This document shows, one piece after another, positions 7,575-15,732 of a DNA stretch of 64,000 nucleotides. The notes beneath the pieces were generated by a model, which was not told where the DNA came from, ran no database searches, and saw nothing but the letters and a program-made list of their open reading frames with translations. Location: the NCBI GenBank assembly GCA_963974675.1, contig CAXBDQ010000002.1:62001-126000 (forward strand), given 5' to 3'. Each line of letters starts with the position of its first letter. The first letter of the stretch is position 1. This DNA comes from Porticoccus sp963974675. GTDB lineage: Bacteria; Pseudomonadota; Gammaproteobacteria; Pseudomonadales; Porticoccaceae. Made by a program: the position numbers and the translations under genes.

Positions 7575-8825
7575 ATGACCTATTTTTCCTATCGCAGTGG
7601 CGAATTATTCGCTGAAGATGTCGCGCTGGCCACCATAGCAGAATGCTACGGCACCCCCACCTACGTCTACAGCCGTGCCGCACTGACGGAACATTTTCTT
7701 GCCTACCAAAATGCCTTGGCAGACTGTGCTCACTTGATTTGTTACGCGGTAAAAGCCAACTCGAATATTGCCGTCCTCAATGTTCTAGCAAAATTAGGGG
7801 CTGGCTTCGACATCGTCTCAGTAGGCGAACTCGAACGTGTTATTACCGCAGGTGGTGACCCGAAAAAAATCATCTTCTCCGGTGTCGGCAAAAAACCCAC
7901 TGAGATGGAAAGAGCACTCGAAGTAGGCATACATTGTTTTAATGTGGAATCTGAAGCCGAACTCGACCTACTCAACCGTGTTGCTCGAGCTTGTGGAAAA
8001 ACAGCCAATATCTCCCTGCGAGTGAACCCAGATGTTGACGCCAACACCCACCCTTATATTTCCACAGGGTTGCGTGAAAATAAATTTGGTATTGATATTC
8101 ATAAAGCACTCGATGTCTATCTGAGAGCCAAAGAAATGGAATCTCTCAATATCGTCGGTGTGGACTGCCATATAGGTTCTCAGCTCACAGAAACAGCGCC
8201 CTTTATAGATGCTCTTACACGAGTATTGGCTCTGGTAGATGAACTGGAAACAAATGGAGTTAACCTACAGCACCTAGATCTCGGTGGCGGCCTTGGCGTC
8301 TGCTACAAAGATGAGAAACCACCCCACCCTGCCGACTACATTGCAGAACTAAGGCAACATTTGGACCAGCGCGACCTGACGCTAATTTTAGAACCAGGTC
8401 GATCTATTGCTGCCAATGCTGGGGTTCTATTAACCCGAGTTGAATACCTTAAACCCGGGCAAGAGAAAAATTTTGCCGTTGTCGATGTCGCCATGAACGA
8501 CATGATTCGCCCTGCACTCTACCAAGCTTGGCTCACCATCGACCCTGTAGCCCCGAGAACCGGAGTGACATCAATCTGGGACATCGTCGGCCCAGTTTGC
8601 GAAACGGGAGACTTCTTAGGTAAGGATAGAGCACTTGTCATTGCCCAAGGTGACTTGCTCTGTATTGGCTCTTCCGGCGCCTACGGTTTTACCATGAGCT
8701 CAAACTACAATAGCAGGGGCCGCGCGGCAGAAATCATGGTCGACGGTTTTAATATGCAGGAGGTTCGTCGGCGAGAAACCTTTGAAGATTTGATACGCGG
8801 AGAATCTTTGCTATCCGATGATTAA
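7575..8825 (+). CDS. lysA: Diaminopimelate decarboxylase
   Basis: A 416-residue fold-type III PLP enzyme that converts meso-diaminopimelate to lysine and CO2. The PLP lysine is in CYAVKANSN near residue 59. The HIGSQ motif, the glycine-rich phosphate-binding loop (DLGGGLGV) and EPGRSI are present. CETGDFLGKDR contains the active-site cysteine contributed across the dimer. Length is typical. It begins 9 bases after the lptM stop and is followed, after a 123-bp gap, by dapF, so lysine and cell-wall precursor synthesis are grouped. Confidence 0.97.
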   Translation: MTYFSYRSGELFAEDVALATIAECYGTPTYVYSRAALTEHFLAYQNALADCAHLICYAVKANSNIAVLNVLAKLGAGFDIVSVGELERVITAGGDPKKIIFSGVGKKPTEMERALEVGIHCFNVESEAELDLLNRVARACGKTANISLRVNPDVDANTHPYISTGLRENKFGIDIHKALDVYLRAKEMESLNIVGVDCHIGSQLTETAPFIDALTRVLALVDELETNGVNLQHLDLGGGLGVCYKDEKPPHPADYIAELRQHLDQRDLTLILEPGRSIAANAGVLLTRVEYLKPGQEKNFAVVDVAMNDMIRPALYQAWLTIDPVAPRTGVTSIWDIVGPVCETGDFLGKDRALVIAQGDLLCIGSSGAYGFTMSSNYNSRGRAAEIMVDGFNMQEVRRRETFEDLIRGESLLSDD

Positions 8826-8948
8826 AATCCGCCGACACCTTATGCAGATTTGAAAATACAGATAATGAAAACATAAGTGTGATGAAGGCCAACAGCATAC
8901 TGATTAACCACTAAAATAAACGATAACAACCTAAATGCTGCTTTTATA

Positions 8949-9779
8949 ATGTTACTACGATTCACCAAAATGCACGGCCTGGGTAATGACTTTGTCGTCA
9001 TTGATGCCATATCCCAAGGCGTAACCATAACATCCGAGTTGGCCCAAAAATTGGGCGACCGGCGTTTTGGTGTGGGCTGTGACCAAATTTTGGTGGTAGA
9101 ACCGCCAAATCATCCAGACATAGACTTTCGCTATCGAATCTTTAATCAAGATGGCAGCGAAGTTGAGCAGTGTGGTAACGGTGCCCGTTGTTTTGCTAAG
9201 TTCGTCCGGGACCATCGTCTCACAGGAAAAAATAGCATTCGGGTTGAAACGGCCAGTGGTATTATCGAACTGAATGTTCAGCGTGATCACCAAATACAAG
9301 TAAACATGGGTGTACCCATACTTGAGCCATCAGCAATCCCTTTCAATGCTGAGCAACAAGATACTTGCTACAGCATTGATACCGATGGTGAGGCACAGGT
9401 TATCAGTGCCATATCCATGGGCAACCCCCACGCGGTGTTACAGGTGGACAATATAGACACCGCGCCAGTATCCACTGTCGGGCCAATTATCGAGCGTCAT
9501 CCCCGGTTTCCGCAACGAGTCAATGTGGGATTTATGCAGGTACTGAATCGTCACGAAATCAATTTACGAGTCTATGAGCGCGGTGCTGGAGAAACCCTTG
9601 CGTGTGGCACTGGCGCCTGCGCCGCAGTGGTGGCAGGGCAGTTACAAGACCTGTTAGACTCTCCCGTAACAGTAAATTTACCAGGAGGAAGTCTGATCAT
9701 TGAATGGTCAGGTAAAGGCCAACCGGTAATGATGACAGGGCCCGCAACAACGGTGTACCACGGACGCATAAAAATATGA
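8949..9779 (+). CDS. dapF: Diaminopimelate epimerase
   Basis: A 276-residue enzyme that interconverts LL- and meso-diaminopimelate. Both catalytic cysteines are visible: EQCGNGARC near residue 75 and ACGTGAC near 218. The N-terminus (FTKMHGLGNDFVV) is the family signature. Its last codons overlap the DUF484 gene by 4 bases (ATGA), showing translational coupling. Its substrate product feeds lysA upstream and murein synthesis (mpl lies at 42.5 kb). Confidence 0.97.
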   Translation: MLLRFTKMHGLGNDFVVIDAISQGVTITSELAQKLGDRRFGVGCDQILVVEPPNHPDIDFRYRIFNQDGSEVEQCGNGARCFAKFVRDHRLTGKNSIRVETASGIIELNVQRDHQIQVNMGVPILEPSAIPFNAEQQDTCYSIDTDGEAQVISAISMGNPHAVLQVDNIDTAPVSTVGPIIERHPRFPQRVNVGFMQVLNRHEINLRVYERGAGETLACGTGACAAVVAGQLQDLLDSPVTVNLPGGSLIIEWSGKGQPVMMTGPATTVYHGRIKI

Positions 9780-10477
9780 CAACAGATACTGATACCTCAA
9801 AAGCTGACCTTTGTTTAGTTGCCACCGATATCAAAGATTACCTCCAAGATAATCCTAATTTTTTCGACGACTATCCCGACCTACTTGAGCTTATCCGTTT
9901 ACCCCATGACAGCGGTGCAGCCATTTCACTGGTTGAGCGGCAAGTCTCCCTGTTGAGGGAACGAAACTTGGAAATGAAGCAGCGTATCAATAGTTTGCTG
10001 GATGCCGCCAAAATTAATGACAAGATGTTTGAAAAAACGAAACGCTTAGTGATTTCGCTGCTTGATGCCACCGATTTAGCAATGGTTGTTGATACCCTGT
10101 CTCAAAGTCTCGGCACTGATTTTCAAGTGGAATTCCACAGCCTGATTCTGTTTGGTGATAAGCAATCCATACCGGCCTGTAATACTAAAGTTGTTGGGAT
10201 GGACCAAGCTAACAGCCAAATAGGCACACTGTTGCGTACCAATCGTCCCATCTGCGGCATATTAGGTAGCGATGAATTGAATTTCTTATTTGGCGATCAA
10301 GCGACGGAAGTAGGCTCTGTAGCAGCCGTACCGCTGTCCCATGGCGCCACATTTGGTTTGTTGGCTATTGGCAACTCTGATCCAAATTATTATCGTAGCA
10401 GTATGGGTACCCTATTTCTTAGCTACATTGCCGAAGTACTGAATAGGGTGACACCTAACATGTTACAAAAGTCATAA
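9776..10477 (+). CDS. DUF484 family protein (GAF-like)
   Basis: A 233-residue DUF484 protein. The N-terminal DYLQDNPNFFDDYPDLLELIRLPH is the family hallmark, here quoted only as its core NPNFFDDYP. A coiled coil follows at about 50-85 and a GAF-like domain at the C-terminus. Function is unknown; the family sits between dapF and xerC across gammaproteobacteria, as here. It overlaps dapF and ends 11 bases before xerC. Confidence 0.93.
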   Translation: MTTDTDTSKADLCLVATDIKDYLQDNPNFFDDYPDLLELIRLPHDSGAAISLVERQVSLLRERNLEMKQRINSLLDAAKINDKMFEKTKRLVISLLDATDLAMVVDTLSQSLGTDFQVEFHSLILFGDKQSIPACNTKVVGMDQANSQIGTLLRTNRPICGILGSDELNFLFGDQATEVGSVAAVPLSHGATFGLLAIGNSDPNYYRSSMGTLFLSYIAEVLNRVTPNMLQKS

Positions 10478-10488
10478 AAACACGTCCC

Positions 10489-11397
10489 ATGAGCCACTCG
10501 CTCAGCCAACGTCTGATCGAATTTGAGCAGCACCTGCGCACTGAACGCAGGCTCTCCCTACATACCGTCAACAGCTATAAACGGGATCTCAATAAATTAG
10601 CCGTTTGGTGTACCCAACAATCACTGCTACACCCCGACCAACTGGACAGCCAACATATTCGACAATGTATGGCGATGCTACATAGGAAAGGTTTGGGTGG
10701 GCGCAGTATCCAGCGCTGGCTCTCTTCCCTGCGTACATTTTTTAATTACGGACTAAAACATCGATGGCTAACATCGAATCCCGCCAATGGTATTGCCGCG
10801 CCAAAATCGCCAAAAAAATTACCCAAAACACTGGATGTTGACCAAATCAATCAGTTTTTATCACTACCGGAAAGCAACTGGATTGACTGTCGCGACCACG
10901 CCATTATCGAACTTCTCTATTCTTCTGGATTAAGGCTTGCTGAACTAACTAACTTAAATCTCACCGACGTGGACCTAAGAGAAGCGATGGTTACGGTAAC
11001 AGGCAAAGGCAACAAAACCAGACAGCTTCCTATCGGCAGACAAGCACTGGGCGCAATGAAATCATGGTTAAAGCGCCGTCAAGAATTGAAGAAAACCGAT
11101 TTGCCCGCCATGTTTCTCAGTCAACATGGTAAGCGCCTATCACCGAGGGCCATACAAGACCGTCTCAAGAAAATTAGCATAAAGCAGGGAATGCAGGGCA
11201 AGGTACACCCTCACATGCTGCGGCACTCCTTTGCCAGCCATCTACTTGAGTCCAGTGGCGACTTACGCGCTGTACAAGAGCTACTAGGGCACCAGAATAT
11301 ATCGACAACACAAGTTTATACCCACCTGGATTTCCAGCATCTCGCCAAAGTGTATGACAAAGCCCATCCTCGGGCTCAAAAAAAGAAAGAAACTTAG
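10489..11397 (+). CDS. xerC: Tyrosine recombinase XerC
   Basis: A 302-residue site-specific recombinase that resolves chromosome dimers at dif together with XerD. An N-terminal SAM-like core-binding domain (LRTERRLSLHTVNSYKRDL) is followed by a catalytic domain. The catalytic set is complete: Arg in SSGLRLAEL, Lys in TGKGNK, HMLRHSFASH, and the nucleophile Tyr in TTQVYTHL. Position after dapF-DUF484 supports XerC rather than XerD or a phage integrase. The DUF523 gene follows; the HAD phosphatase usual in Pseudomonas is missing here. Confidence 0.95.
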   Translation: MSHSLSQRLIEFEQHLRTERRLSLHTVNSYKRDLNKLAVWCTQQSLLHPDQLDSQHIRQCMAMLHRKGLGGRSIQRWLSSLRTFFNYGLKHRWLTSNPANGIAAPKSPKKLPKTLDVDQINQFLSLPESNWIDCRDHAIIELLYSSGLRLAELTNLNLTDVDLREAMVTVTGKGNKTRQLPIGRQALGAMKSWLKRRQELKKTDLPAMFLSQHGKRLSPRAIQDRLKKISIKQGMQGKVHPHMLRHSFASHLLESSGDLRAVQELLGHQNISTTQVYTHLDFQHLAKVYDKAHPRAQKKKET

Positions 11398-11404
11398 TCC
11401 TCGT

Positions 11405-11977
11405 ATGCCTACCTCACACCATTTAACCAGCAGCTTTAATTTAACCAAGCTACGAGAACATCAACCTAAGGTCGGGATCAGTGCCTGCCTAAGTAGTGAA
11501 AACGTACGCTATGACGGCTGCAGTAAAGGCCATCATTTAATCCAACAGGAATTATTACCCTGGCTCGATTTACACAGTATTTGTCCTGAGGTTGAAGCTC
11601 GACTGGGCGTGCCTCGTCCTCCAATACAACTGGTCCAAACATCAAGAGGCATTCACGCATTAGGTGTAGAAGACAGCACATTTAACGTCACAAAAGCTTT
11701 AACCAAGACTTCGGAACAACTGGTGAAAGAGCGCTGCAAAGACTTGTGCGCTTATATTGTCAAAGCGCGCTCACCCAGTTGTGGCTATGGATCGACACCA
11801 ATTTACGATACTACTGGCGGTCTACTGGGTACAGGAAATGGACGCTTTGTAGAAATACTAAAAACAGCTCTCCCCCACCTTATCATCGTGGAAGAAAGCT
11901 GCTTTAGTTGTATTCAGGAATGTAAAACTTTTATAGAGCGATGCTACCTGTTACACAAAAAAACCTTGCGTGGGTAA
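11405..11977 (+). CDS. DUF523 family protein
   Basis: From the ATG at 11405 the protein has 190 residues with the DUF523 pattern: GISACLSSENVRYDG, CPEVEARLGVPRPP, and a cysteine pair in ARSPSCGYGS. Conserved cysteines suggest a metal or Fe-S site, but the function is not established. An upstream ATG at 11354 would overlap the end of xerC by 44 bases and add a non-homologous tail, so it is not preferred. The gene ends 20 bases before the convergent second glnK. Confidence 0.85.
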   Translation: MPTSHHLTSSFNLTKLREHQPKVGISACLSSENVRYDGCSKGHHLIQQELLPWLDLHSICPEVEARLGVPRPPIQLVQTSRGIHALGVEDSTFNVTKALTKTSEQLVKERCKDLCAYIVKARSPSCGYGSTPIYDTTGGLLGTGNGRFVEILKTALPHLIIVEESCFSCIQECKTFIERCYLLHKKTLRG

Positions 11978-11997
11978 TCACCCCAATAAACGGAGTC

Positions 11998-12336
11998 TTA
12001 TACCGCTTCGCTTCCCGTTTCACCGGTACGAATTCGGATCACTTCTTCAAGTGTAGTAATAAAGATTTTGCCATCACCAATTTTCCCGGTCTGGGCGGAT
12101 TTAGTAATAGCCTCGACAACAAGGTCCACCTGACTATCATCCACAGCAATTTCCAGTTTGACCTTGGGCAAGAAATCCACGACATACTCTGCACCACGAT
12201 AAAGCTCTGTATGACCTTTCTGACGACCAAAACCTTTCACTTCAGAGACTGTTATGCCCTGTACACCCACATCAGCCAAGGCTTCACGAACATCATCCAA
12301 TTTGAAAGGTTTTACAACCGCTGTAATAAGCTTCAT
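11998..12336 (-). CDS. P-II nitrogen regulatory protein (second GlnK/GlnB copy)
   Basis: A 112-residue P-II protein. The T-loop (GRQKGHTELYRGAEY) with the uridylylation tyrosine 51 and the C-terminal RTGE motif are intact. P-II proteins sense 2-oxoglutarate and ATP/ADP and gate AmtB and nitrogen-regulatory enzymes. It lies downstream of amtB after a strong terminator and so probably has its own promoter in the 12337-12500 interval. I saw no sigma-54 element there. It differs from the glnK at 13827-14165 at about 19 of 112 residues, so the pair is a fairly recent duplication bracketing amtB in the same orientation. Confidence 0.95.
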   Translation of the reverse strand: MKLITAVVKPFKLDDVREALADVGVQGITVSEVKGFGRQKGHTELYRGAEYVVDFLPKVKLEIAVDDSQVDLVVEAITKSAQTGKIGDGKIFITTLEEVIRIRTGETGSEAV

Positions 12337-12495
12337 ATGACTACCTTACCTAATATTTAATAAAGGGCTCTTAATTAACACTCAATCTACCTCGGGAAAA
12401 GATACACGTTCTGCTATTAAATTGCACCCAGGTTTTAGGTTTTTCCATCACCACGAACAAAGACTATCGACGGGGAGCTTCGATAAAATTCACCA

Positions 12496-12525
12496 CAAAA
12501 ATAAAGGGGGGCTTAGCCCCCCCCT
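12496..12525 (-). terminator. Intrinsic terminator of amtB
   Basis: On the minus strand a GC hairpin (GGGGGGC-TAA-GCCCCCC) is followed by TTTATTTTT. It starts about 33 bases after the amtB stop and separates amtB from the second P-II gene. Confidence 0.85.
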
Positions 12526-12557
12526 AAAAAAAGAAGAAATGATAGAGTGAAAGAAAA

Positions 12558-13808
12558 TTACTTAGAAGCGAACTCAGGATAAGCTTCGATACCACATTCA
12601 GAGATATCTACACCTTCATACTCTTCCTGCTCACCAACACGAATACCCATCACTTGCTTAATAATGAACCAAGCTATCAGGCTAGTGACAAAAGTCCAAG
12701 CAAAGATAACGCCAATACCAGTCAATTGTCCGACCAATGTGACATCTTCATTGCCCGACAAACAGACAGCTAGCAGACCCCACACACCCACTACACCGTG
12801 GACAGAAATAGCACCGACAGGATCATCAATTTTCAGCTTATCTATAGTCATGACAGAGAACACCACCAAGATACCACCTGCGGCACCAATCAATGTTGCC
12901 CCAAAGCCTCCCCAGTTAAGAGGTTCAGCGGTAATCGCTACCAAACCAGCCAAAGCTCCGTTAACAGCCATGGTTAGGTCAGCCTTACCAAATACGAGGT
13001 GCGCTGTAATCAATGCCGCGATCAAACCGCCACAAGCTGCAGCATTAGTGTTCACAAAGATATCGGCTACCGCATTGGCTTCACCAATATCAGACACTTT
13101 TAGCTCCGAACCACCGTTAAAACCAAACCAGCCCATCCACAGGATGAACATACCAATTGCCGCTAAAGGCATGTTGGCACCAGGAATAGCATTAGTGCGA
13201 CCATCTGCGGTGTATTTACCCTTACGTGGCCCAAGCAATATAACGCCGGCAAGTGCCGCTGCTGCACCACACATGTGTACTACACCAGAACCAGCAAAGT
13301 CTTGGAAGCCAGCAGCATCAAGGAAACCACCACCCCATTTCCACATGCCTTGCATTGGATAAATAAAGCCAGTCATCACAACAGCAAACACTAGGAATGC
13401 CCAAAGCTTCATACGCTCAGCAACTGCACCGGATACGATAGACATCGCTGTCGCAACAAACACAACTTGGAAGAAGAAATCTGCTGCGCCGGAATAGTAT
13501 GTATCACCATTACTAGCCAGTACCTCTTCTGCAGTTGCATTCGATATTCCATTACCAAACCATCCATCTGGCAAGATACCGCCATCACTACCACCGTACA
13601 TAATGACGTAACCCATCACTAAGTACATGGTGCAAGAAACAGCGTATAGCGCAACGTTTTTGGTTAGAATTTCTGTTGTATTTTTGGCACGAACCATACC
13701 GGCTTCCAGCATGGTAAAACCTGCCGCCATCCACATAACTAGAGCACCACATACGAGAAAGTAGAACGTATCCAGTGCATATTTGACTTCAATTAATTCA
13801 GGACTCAT
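12558..13808 (-). CDS. amtB: Ammonium transporter AmtB
   Basis: A 416-residue polytopic membrane protein of the Amt family with about 11 helices. The pore twin histidines are in GSGVVHMCGA and SVHGVVGVWG, and FQDFAG carries the conserved aspartate. A GlnK plugs the cytoplasmic face when nitrogen is ample. The C-terminal tail (GIRVGEQEEYEGVDISECG) is the conserved GlnK-sensing tail. There is no obvious cleaved signal peptide. CAGGAG precedes the ATG, and the gene follows glnK by 18 bases, so glnK-amtB is one transcript. Confidence 0.97.
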   Translation of the reverse strand: MSPELIEVKYALDTFYFLVCGALVMWMAAGFTMLEAGMVRAKNTTEILTKNVALYAVSCTMYLVMGYVIMYGGSDGGILPDGWFGNGISNATAEEVLASNGDTYYSGAADFFFQVVFVATAMSIVSGAVAERMKLWAFLVFAVVMTGFIYPMQGMWKWGGGFLDAAGFQDFAGSGVVHMCGAAAALAGVILLGPRKGKYTADGRTNAIPGANMPLAAIGMFILWMGWFGFNGGSELKVSDIGEANAVADIFVNTNAAACGGLIAALITAHLVFGKADLTMAVNGALAGLVAITAEPLNWGGFGATLIGAAGGILVVFSVMTIDKLKIDDPVGAISVHGVVGVWGLLAVCLSGNEDVTLVGQLTGIGVIFAWTFVTSLIAWFIIKQVMGIRVGEQEEYEGVDISECGIEAYPEFASK

Positions 13809-13826
13809 TGTTCGTATCTCCTGTTT

Positions 13827-14165
13827 TTATACGGCTTCAACACCGGCTTCACCGGTACGGATTCGAATCACTTCCTGTAGATCGGAAATGAAAATCTTAC
13901 CGTCACCAATTTTTCCGGTATGGGCAGCTGTGGTAATCGCTTCAACTGCACTATCAACCATGTCATCTGCCAGTGCTAACTCAAGTTTCACCTTAGGCAG
14001 AAAATCAACGACATACTCAGCACCCCGATAAAGCTCGGTATGGCCTTTCTGACGACCAAAGCCTTTCACTTCGGATACGGTCACACCCTGAACACCGATG
14101 GCGGCTAAAGCTTCACGCACATCATCGAGTTTGAAGGGCTTAACAACTGCTGTGATCATTTTCAT
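13827..14165 (-). CDS. glnK: P-II protein GlnK, partner of AmtB
   Basis: A 112-residue P-II protein with an intact T-loop, Tyr51 for uridylylation, and the ATP-binding B-loop TGKIGDGKIF. It is preceded by a strong AAGGAGC ribosome binding site 6 bases from the ATG. It lies between the TorF-like porin and amtB. The porin's hairpin terminator ends only about 15 bases before this start, leaving no room for a normal promoter. Transcription therefore likely depends on readthrough from the porin promoter. T-loop and flanks are identical to the second copy at 11998-12336. Confidence 0.95.
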   Translation of the reverse strand: MKMITAVVKPFKLDDVREALAAIGVQGVTVSEVKGFGRQKGHTELYRGAEYVVDFLPKVKLELALADDMVDSAVEAITTAAHTGKIGDGKIFISDLQEVIRIRTGEAGVEAV

Positions 14166-14180
14166 CGCATTGCTCCTTAG

Positions 14181-14214
14181 AAAAAATGGTGCTTTCTTTC
14201 AAGAAAGCACCATT
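14181..14214 (-). terminator. Strong hairpin terminator/attenuator between porin and glnK
   Basis: Positions 14185-14198 and 14201-14214 form a perfect 14-bp inverted repeat with a 2-base loop. On the minus strand it is followed by a run of six T. It begins 7 bases after the porin stop and runs almost into the glnK ribosome binding site. It likely lowers glnK-amtB expression relative to the porin or stabilises the porin mRNA. Confidence 0.85.
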
Positions 14215-14221
14215 CGATTAA

Positions 14222-14989
14222 TTACAGACTTTTACTGACAGAAAAAACGACAGAACTTTCAACAGCAGATGAACCGAAATAATCTTCTTTGTCCAAATCT
14301 GTATCAATCCAACTTAGCGCGAAATCTAGTCCATAGTATGATTTCCCAAGGGTAATGGAATAATCAGAGTAAGAATCTTCCCCATTAGACAAAAATGCTG
14401 AATCTGCATCTTTTGCGTTTGAGTCGTTTGAATCGACATCAAAACTGTTGTAACCGTAGTGAAGACCTAAGGAGATATCGTAAGGAAGACTAAAGCTATA
14501 ATCTCCATAAACGTACCAGAACTCGCCTGACTCTAGGTAGTAATCATCAGAATACGCGAAACCTAATGTAGCATCCCCAAAGGATAGGCTACCGTAAACT
14601 TCAGCATAATCATCATCTCTATCTTCAAGTGTCCCATCATCTACAATGGTGACCCCCTTCGTGCCAGGGTAGTCATAATACAAAACACCCACATCAAAAC
14701 TCAGGCTTTCAGTAAGATCGCCGGCATAACCACCGTAGTAATCAAGCTCTAGGCTTTTAGCAAAATCAACATTGGAACCCCAGGTACCAACATAGAAACC
14801 ACTATCAAATGCGATATCAAAACCACCTTGAACAGCAGGGCTTGTATCTGTCTGAGAAATGCCACGGAATTTATAATCCGTGGTCAGTGTTACGTTTGCA
14901 GAGGTTTCAAATGCCTGCGCAGTAGTAGCAATAATAGGTAGTGTCAGTACTAAAGAGGTTACAGCTAGGGTTTTCTTTAAAGTATTCAT
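14222..14989 (-). CDS. TorF-family putative porin
   Basis: A 255-residue outer-membrane beta-barrel with a clear signal peptide (cut after AQA, residue 26). The opening FETSANVTLTTDYKFRGISQT is typical of the TorF/gcw_chp family, shown here only as the core TTDYKFRGISQT. Alternating hydrophobic and aromatic strands run to a C-terminal VVFSVSKSL. These porins are commonly found with glnK-amtB and are thought to admit nitrogenous solutes, but the substrate is not established. The gene heads the minus-strand nitrogen operon, downstream of a sigma-54-type promoter. Confidence 0.85.
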   Translation of the reverse strand: MNTLKKTLAVTSLVLTLPIIATTAQAFETSANVTLTTDYKFRGISQTDTSPAVQGGFDIAFDSGFYVGTWGSNVDFAKSLELDYYGGYAGDLTESLSFDVGVLYYDYPGTKGVTIVDDGTLEDRDDDYAEVYGSLSFGDATLGFAYSDDYYLESGEFWYVYGDYSFSLPYDISLGLHYGYNSFDVDSNDSNAKDADSAFLSNGEDSYSDYSITLGKSYYGLDFALSWIDTDLDKEDYFGSSAVESSVVFSVSKSL

Positions 14990-15065
14990 ATGTGCTTCTC
15001 CAAAATATAAACGGCAACTAAAAGCTAAATAATTTATTTAAAGTGTATTTTCTCAACTTGGATAA

Positions 15066-15082
15066 TGCATTTGGCATGCCAA
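15066..15082 (-). promoter_or_regulatory. Sigma-54 (-24/-12) promoter of porin-glnK-amtB
   Basis: On the minus strand TTGGCATGCCAAATGCA matches the TGGCAC-N5-TTGCA consensus with two changes. It keeps the invariant GG-N10-GC spacing (GG at 15080-15079, GC at 15068-15067). The predicted start is near 15055, about 65 bases before the porin ATG. Part of it is a perfect 12-bp palindrome (15071-15082). Two NtrC-like sites lie upstream. Confidence 0.75.
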
Positions 15083-15133
15083 TACTTAAAATACCTTTAT
15101 TAGCAGTTAGTTACGGCAATGAATTAAATTTTA

Positions 15134-15150
15134 TGCTCATTATTGGTGCG
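15134..15150 (-). promoter_or_regulatory. NtrC-like enhancer site (proximal)
   Basis: Read on the plus strand, TGCTCATTATTGGTGCG aligns with TGCACCA-N3-TGGTGCA at about 10 of 14 defined positions, with a perfect right half. Its centre is about 87 bases upstream of the predicted sigma-54 start. Confidence 0.55.
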
Positions 15151-15175
15151 CAATTTTTCCACCAAAACACGCAAG

Positions 15176-15192
15176 CGCACCAAGATAGGCCA
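15176..15192 (-). promoter_or_regulatory. NtrC-like enhancer site (distal)
   Basis: CGCACCAAGATAGGCCA on the plus strand has a near-perfect left half-site of the NtrC consensus and a partial right half. Its centre is 42 bp (four helical turns) from the proximal site and about 129 bases upstream of the predicted start. Together with the proximal site it forms a 9-bp perfect inverted repeat (15143-15151 and 15175-15183). The interval 14990-15349 contains no gene. Confidence 0.5.
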
Positions 15193-15349
15193 CAACAAAT
15201 ACAGGTCGACCAAACGAAGAAATACGTATTGATAGCACCTCATGAGTACCTATAAGCACCCAACCGACTAAATAGGCCCAACGGAATATTTGTATACAGC
15301 CTTATATTTATGACTAAAATAGCGACATATTTTTTAGAGTGAAAAAACG

Positions 15350-15598
15350 ATGAAACCAGATGAATTACTGAATCAGTTTTTGCACCAGTTCAACAGTGTC
15401 ATCACACCCGGAGCAGAAGCATTAGGCAACGAGTTCCAGCAAAAAATGCGCACAGCGGCCCAAGCTGCTTTTGACAAACTGGACTTAGTCACTCGAGATG
15501 AGTTTGATGCCCAGCGTGCCGTACTCAGCCGTACACGAGAAAAACTCGAAGAAATGGAGAAGCAACTGGCTGAATTAGAATCCCGCGTTAACGACTAA
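15350..15598 (+). CDS. ubiK: UbiK (YqiC/BMFP) ubiquinone biosynthesis accessory factor
   Basis: An 82-residue protein with an amphipathic N-terminal helix and a C-terminal trimeric coiled coil (VLSRTREKLEEMEKQLAELE). RDEFDAQRAVL is the family motif. UbiK assists the aerobic ubiquinone biosynthesis complex, with membrane-fusogenic properties in vitro. The gene precedes comM, a frequent neighbour. Confidence 0.92.
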   Translation: MKPDELLNQFLHQFNSVITPGAEALGNEFQQKMRTAAQAAFDKLDLVTRDEFDAQRAVLSRTREKLEEMEKQLAELESRVND

Positions 15599-15732
15599 TA
15601 AAATAGATATCGAATCATCGTTAACAAAAAGTGCTACAAAAAAAACCACGCTAAAATACAAAGATGAACAGGATGTCATCTCACAAAAATCAGAGGCCAG
15701 TCTTCTGGCCAAAAACCATGGAGGGTTTCAAT

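Noticed and set aside
10489..11397. XerC as a phage or integron integrase
   Set aside because: Synteny with dapF and DUF484 and normal length identify the housekeeping recombinase; no attachment site is seen.
12664..13362. Long plus-strand frame opposite amtB
   Set aside because: Shadow of amtB: low-complexity Pro/Thr/Ala-rich translation with no ribosome binding site.
15150..15164. Second sigma-54-like GG-N10-GC match upstream of the porin (minus strand TGGTGGAAAAATTGC)
   Set aside because: It matches the -24 element poorly and overlaps the NtrC-like sites; the element at 15066-15082 is closer to consensus and better placed.
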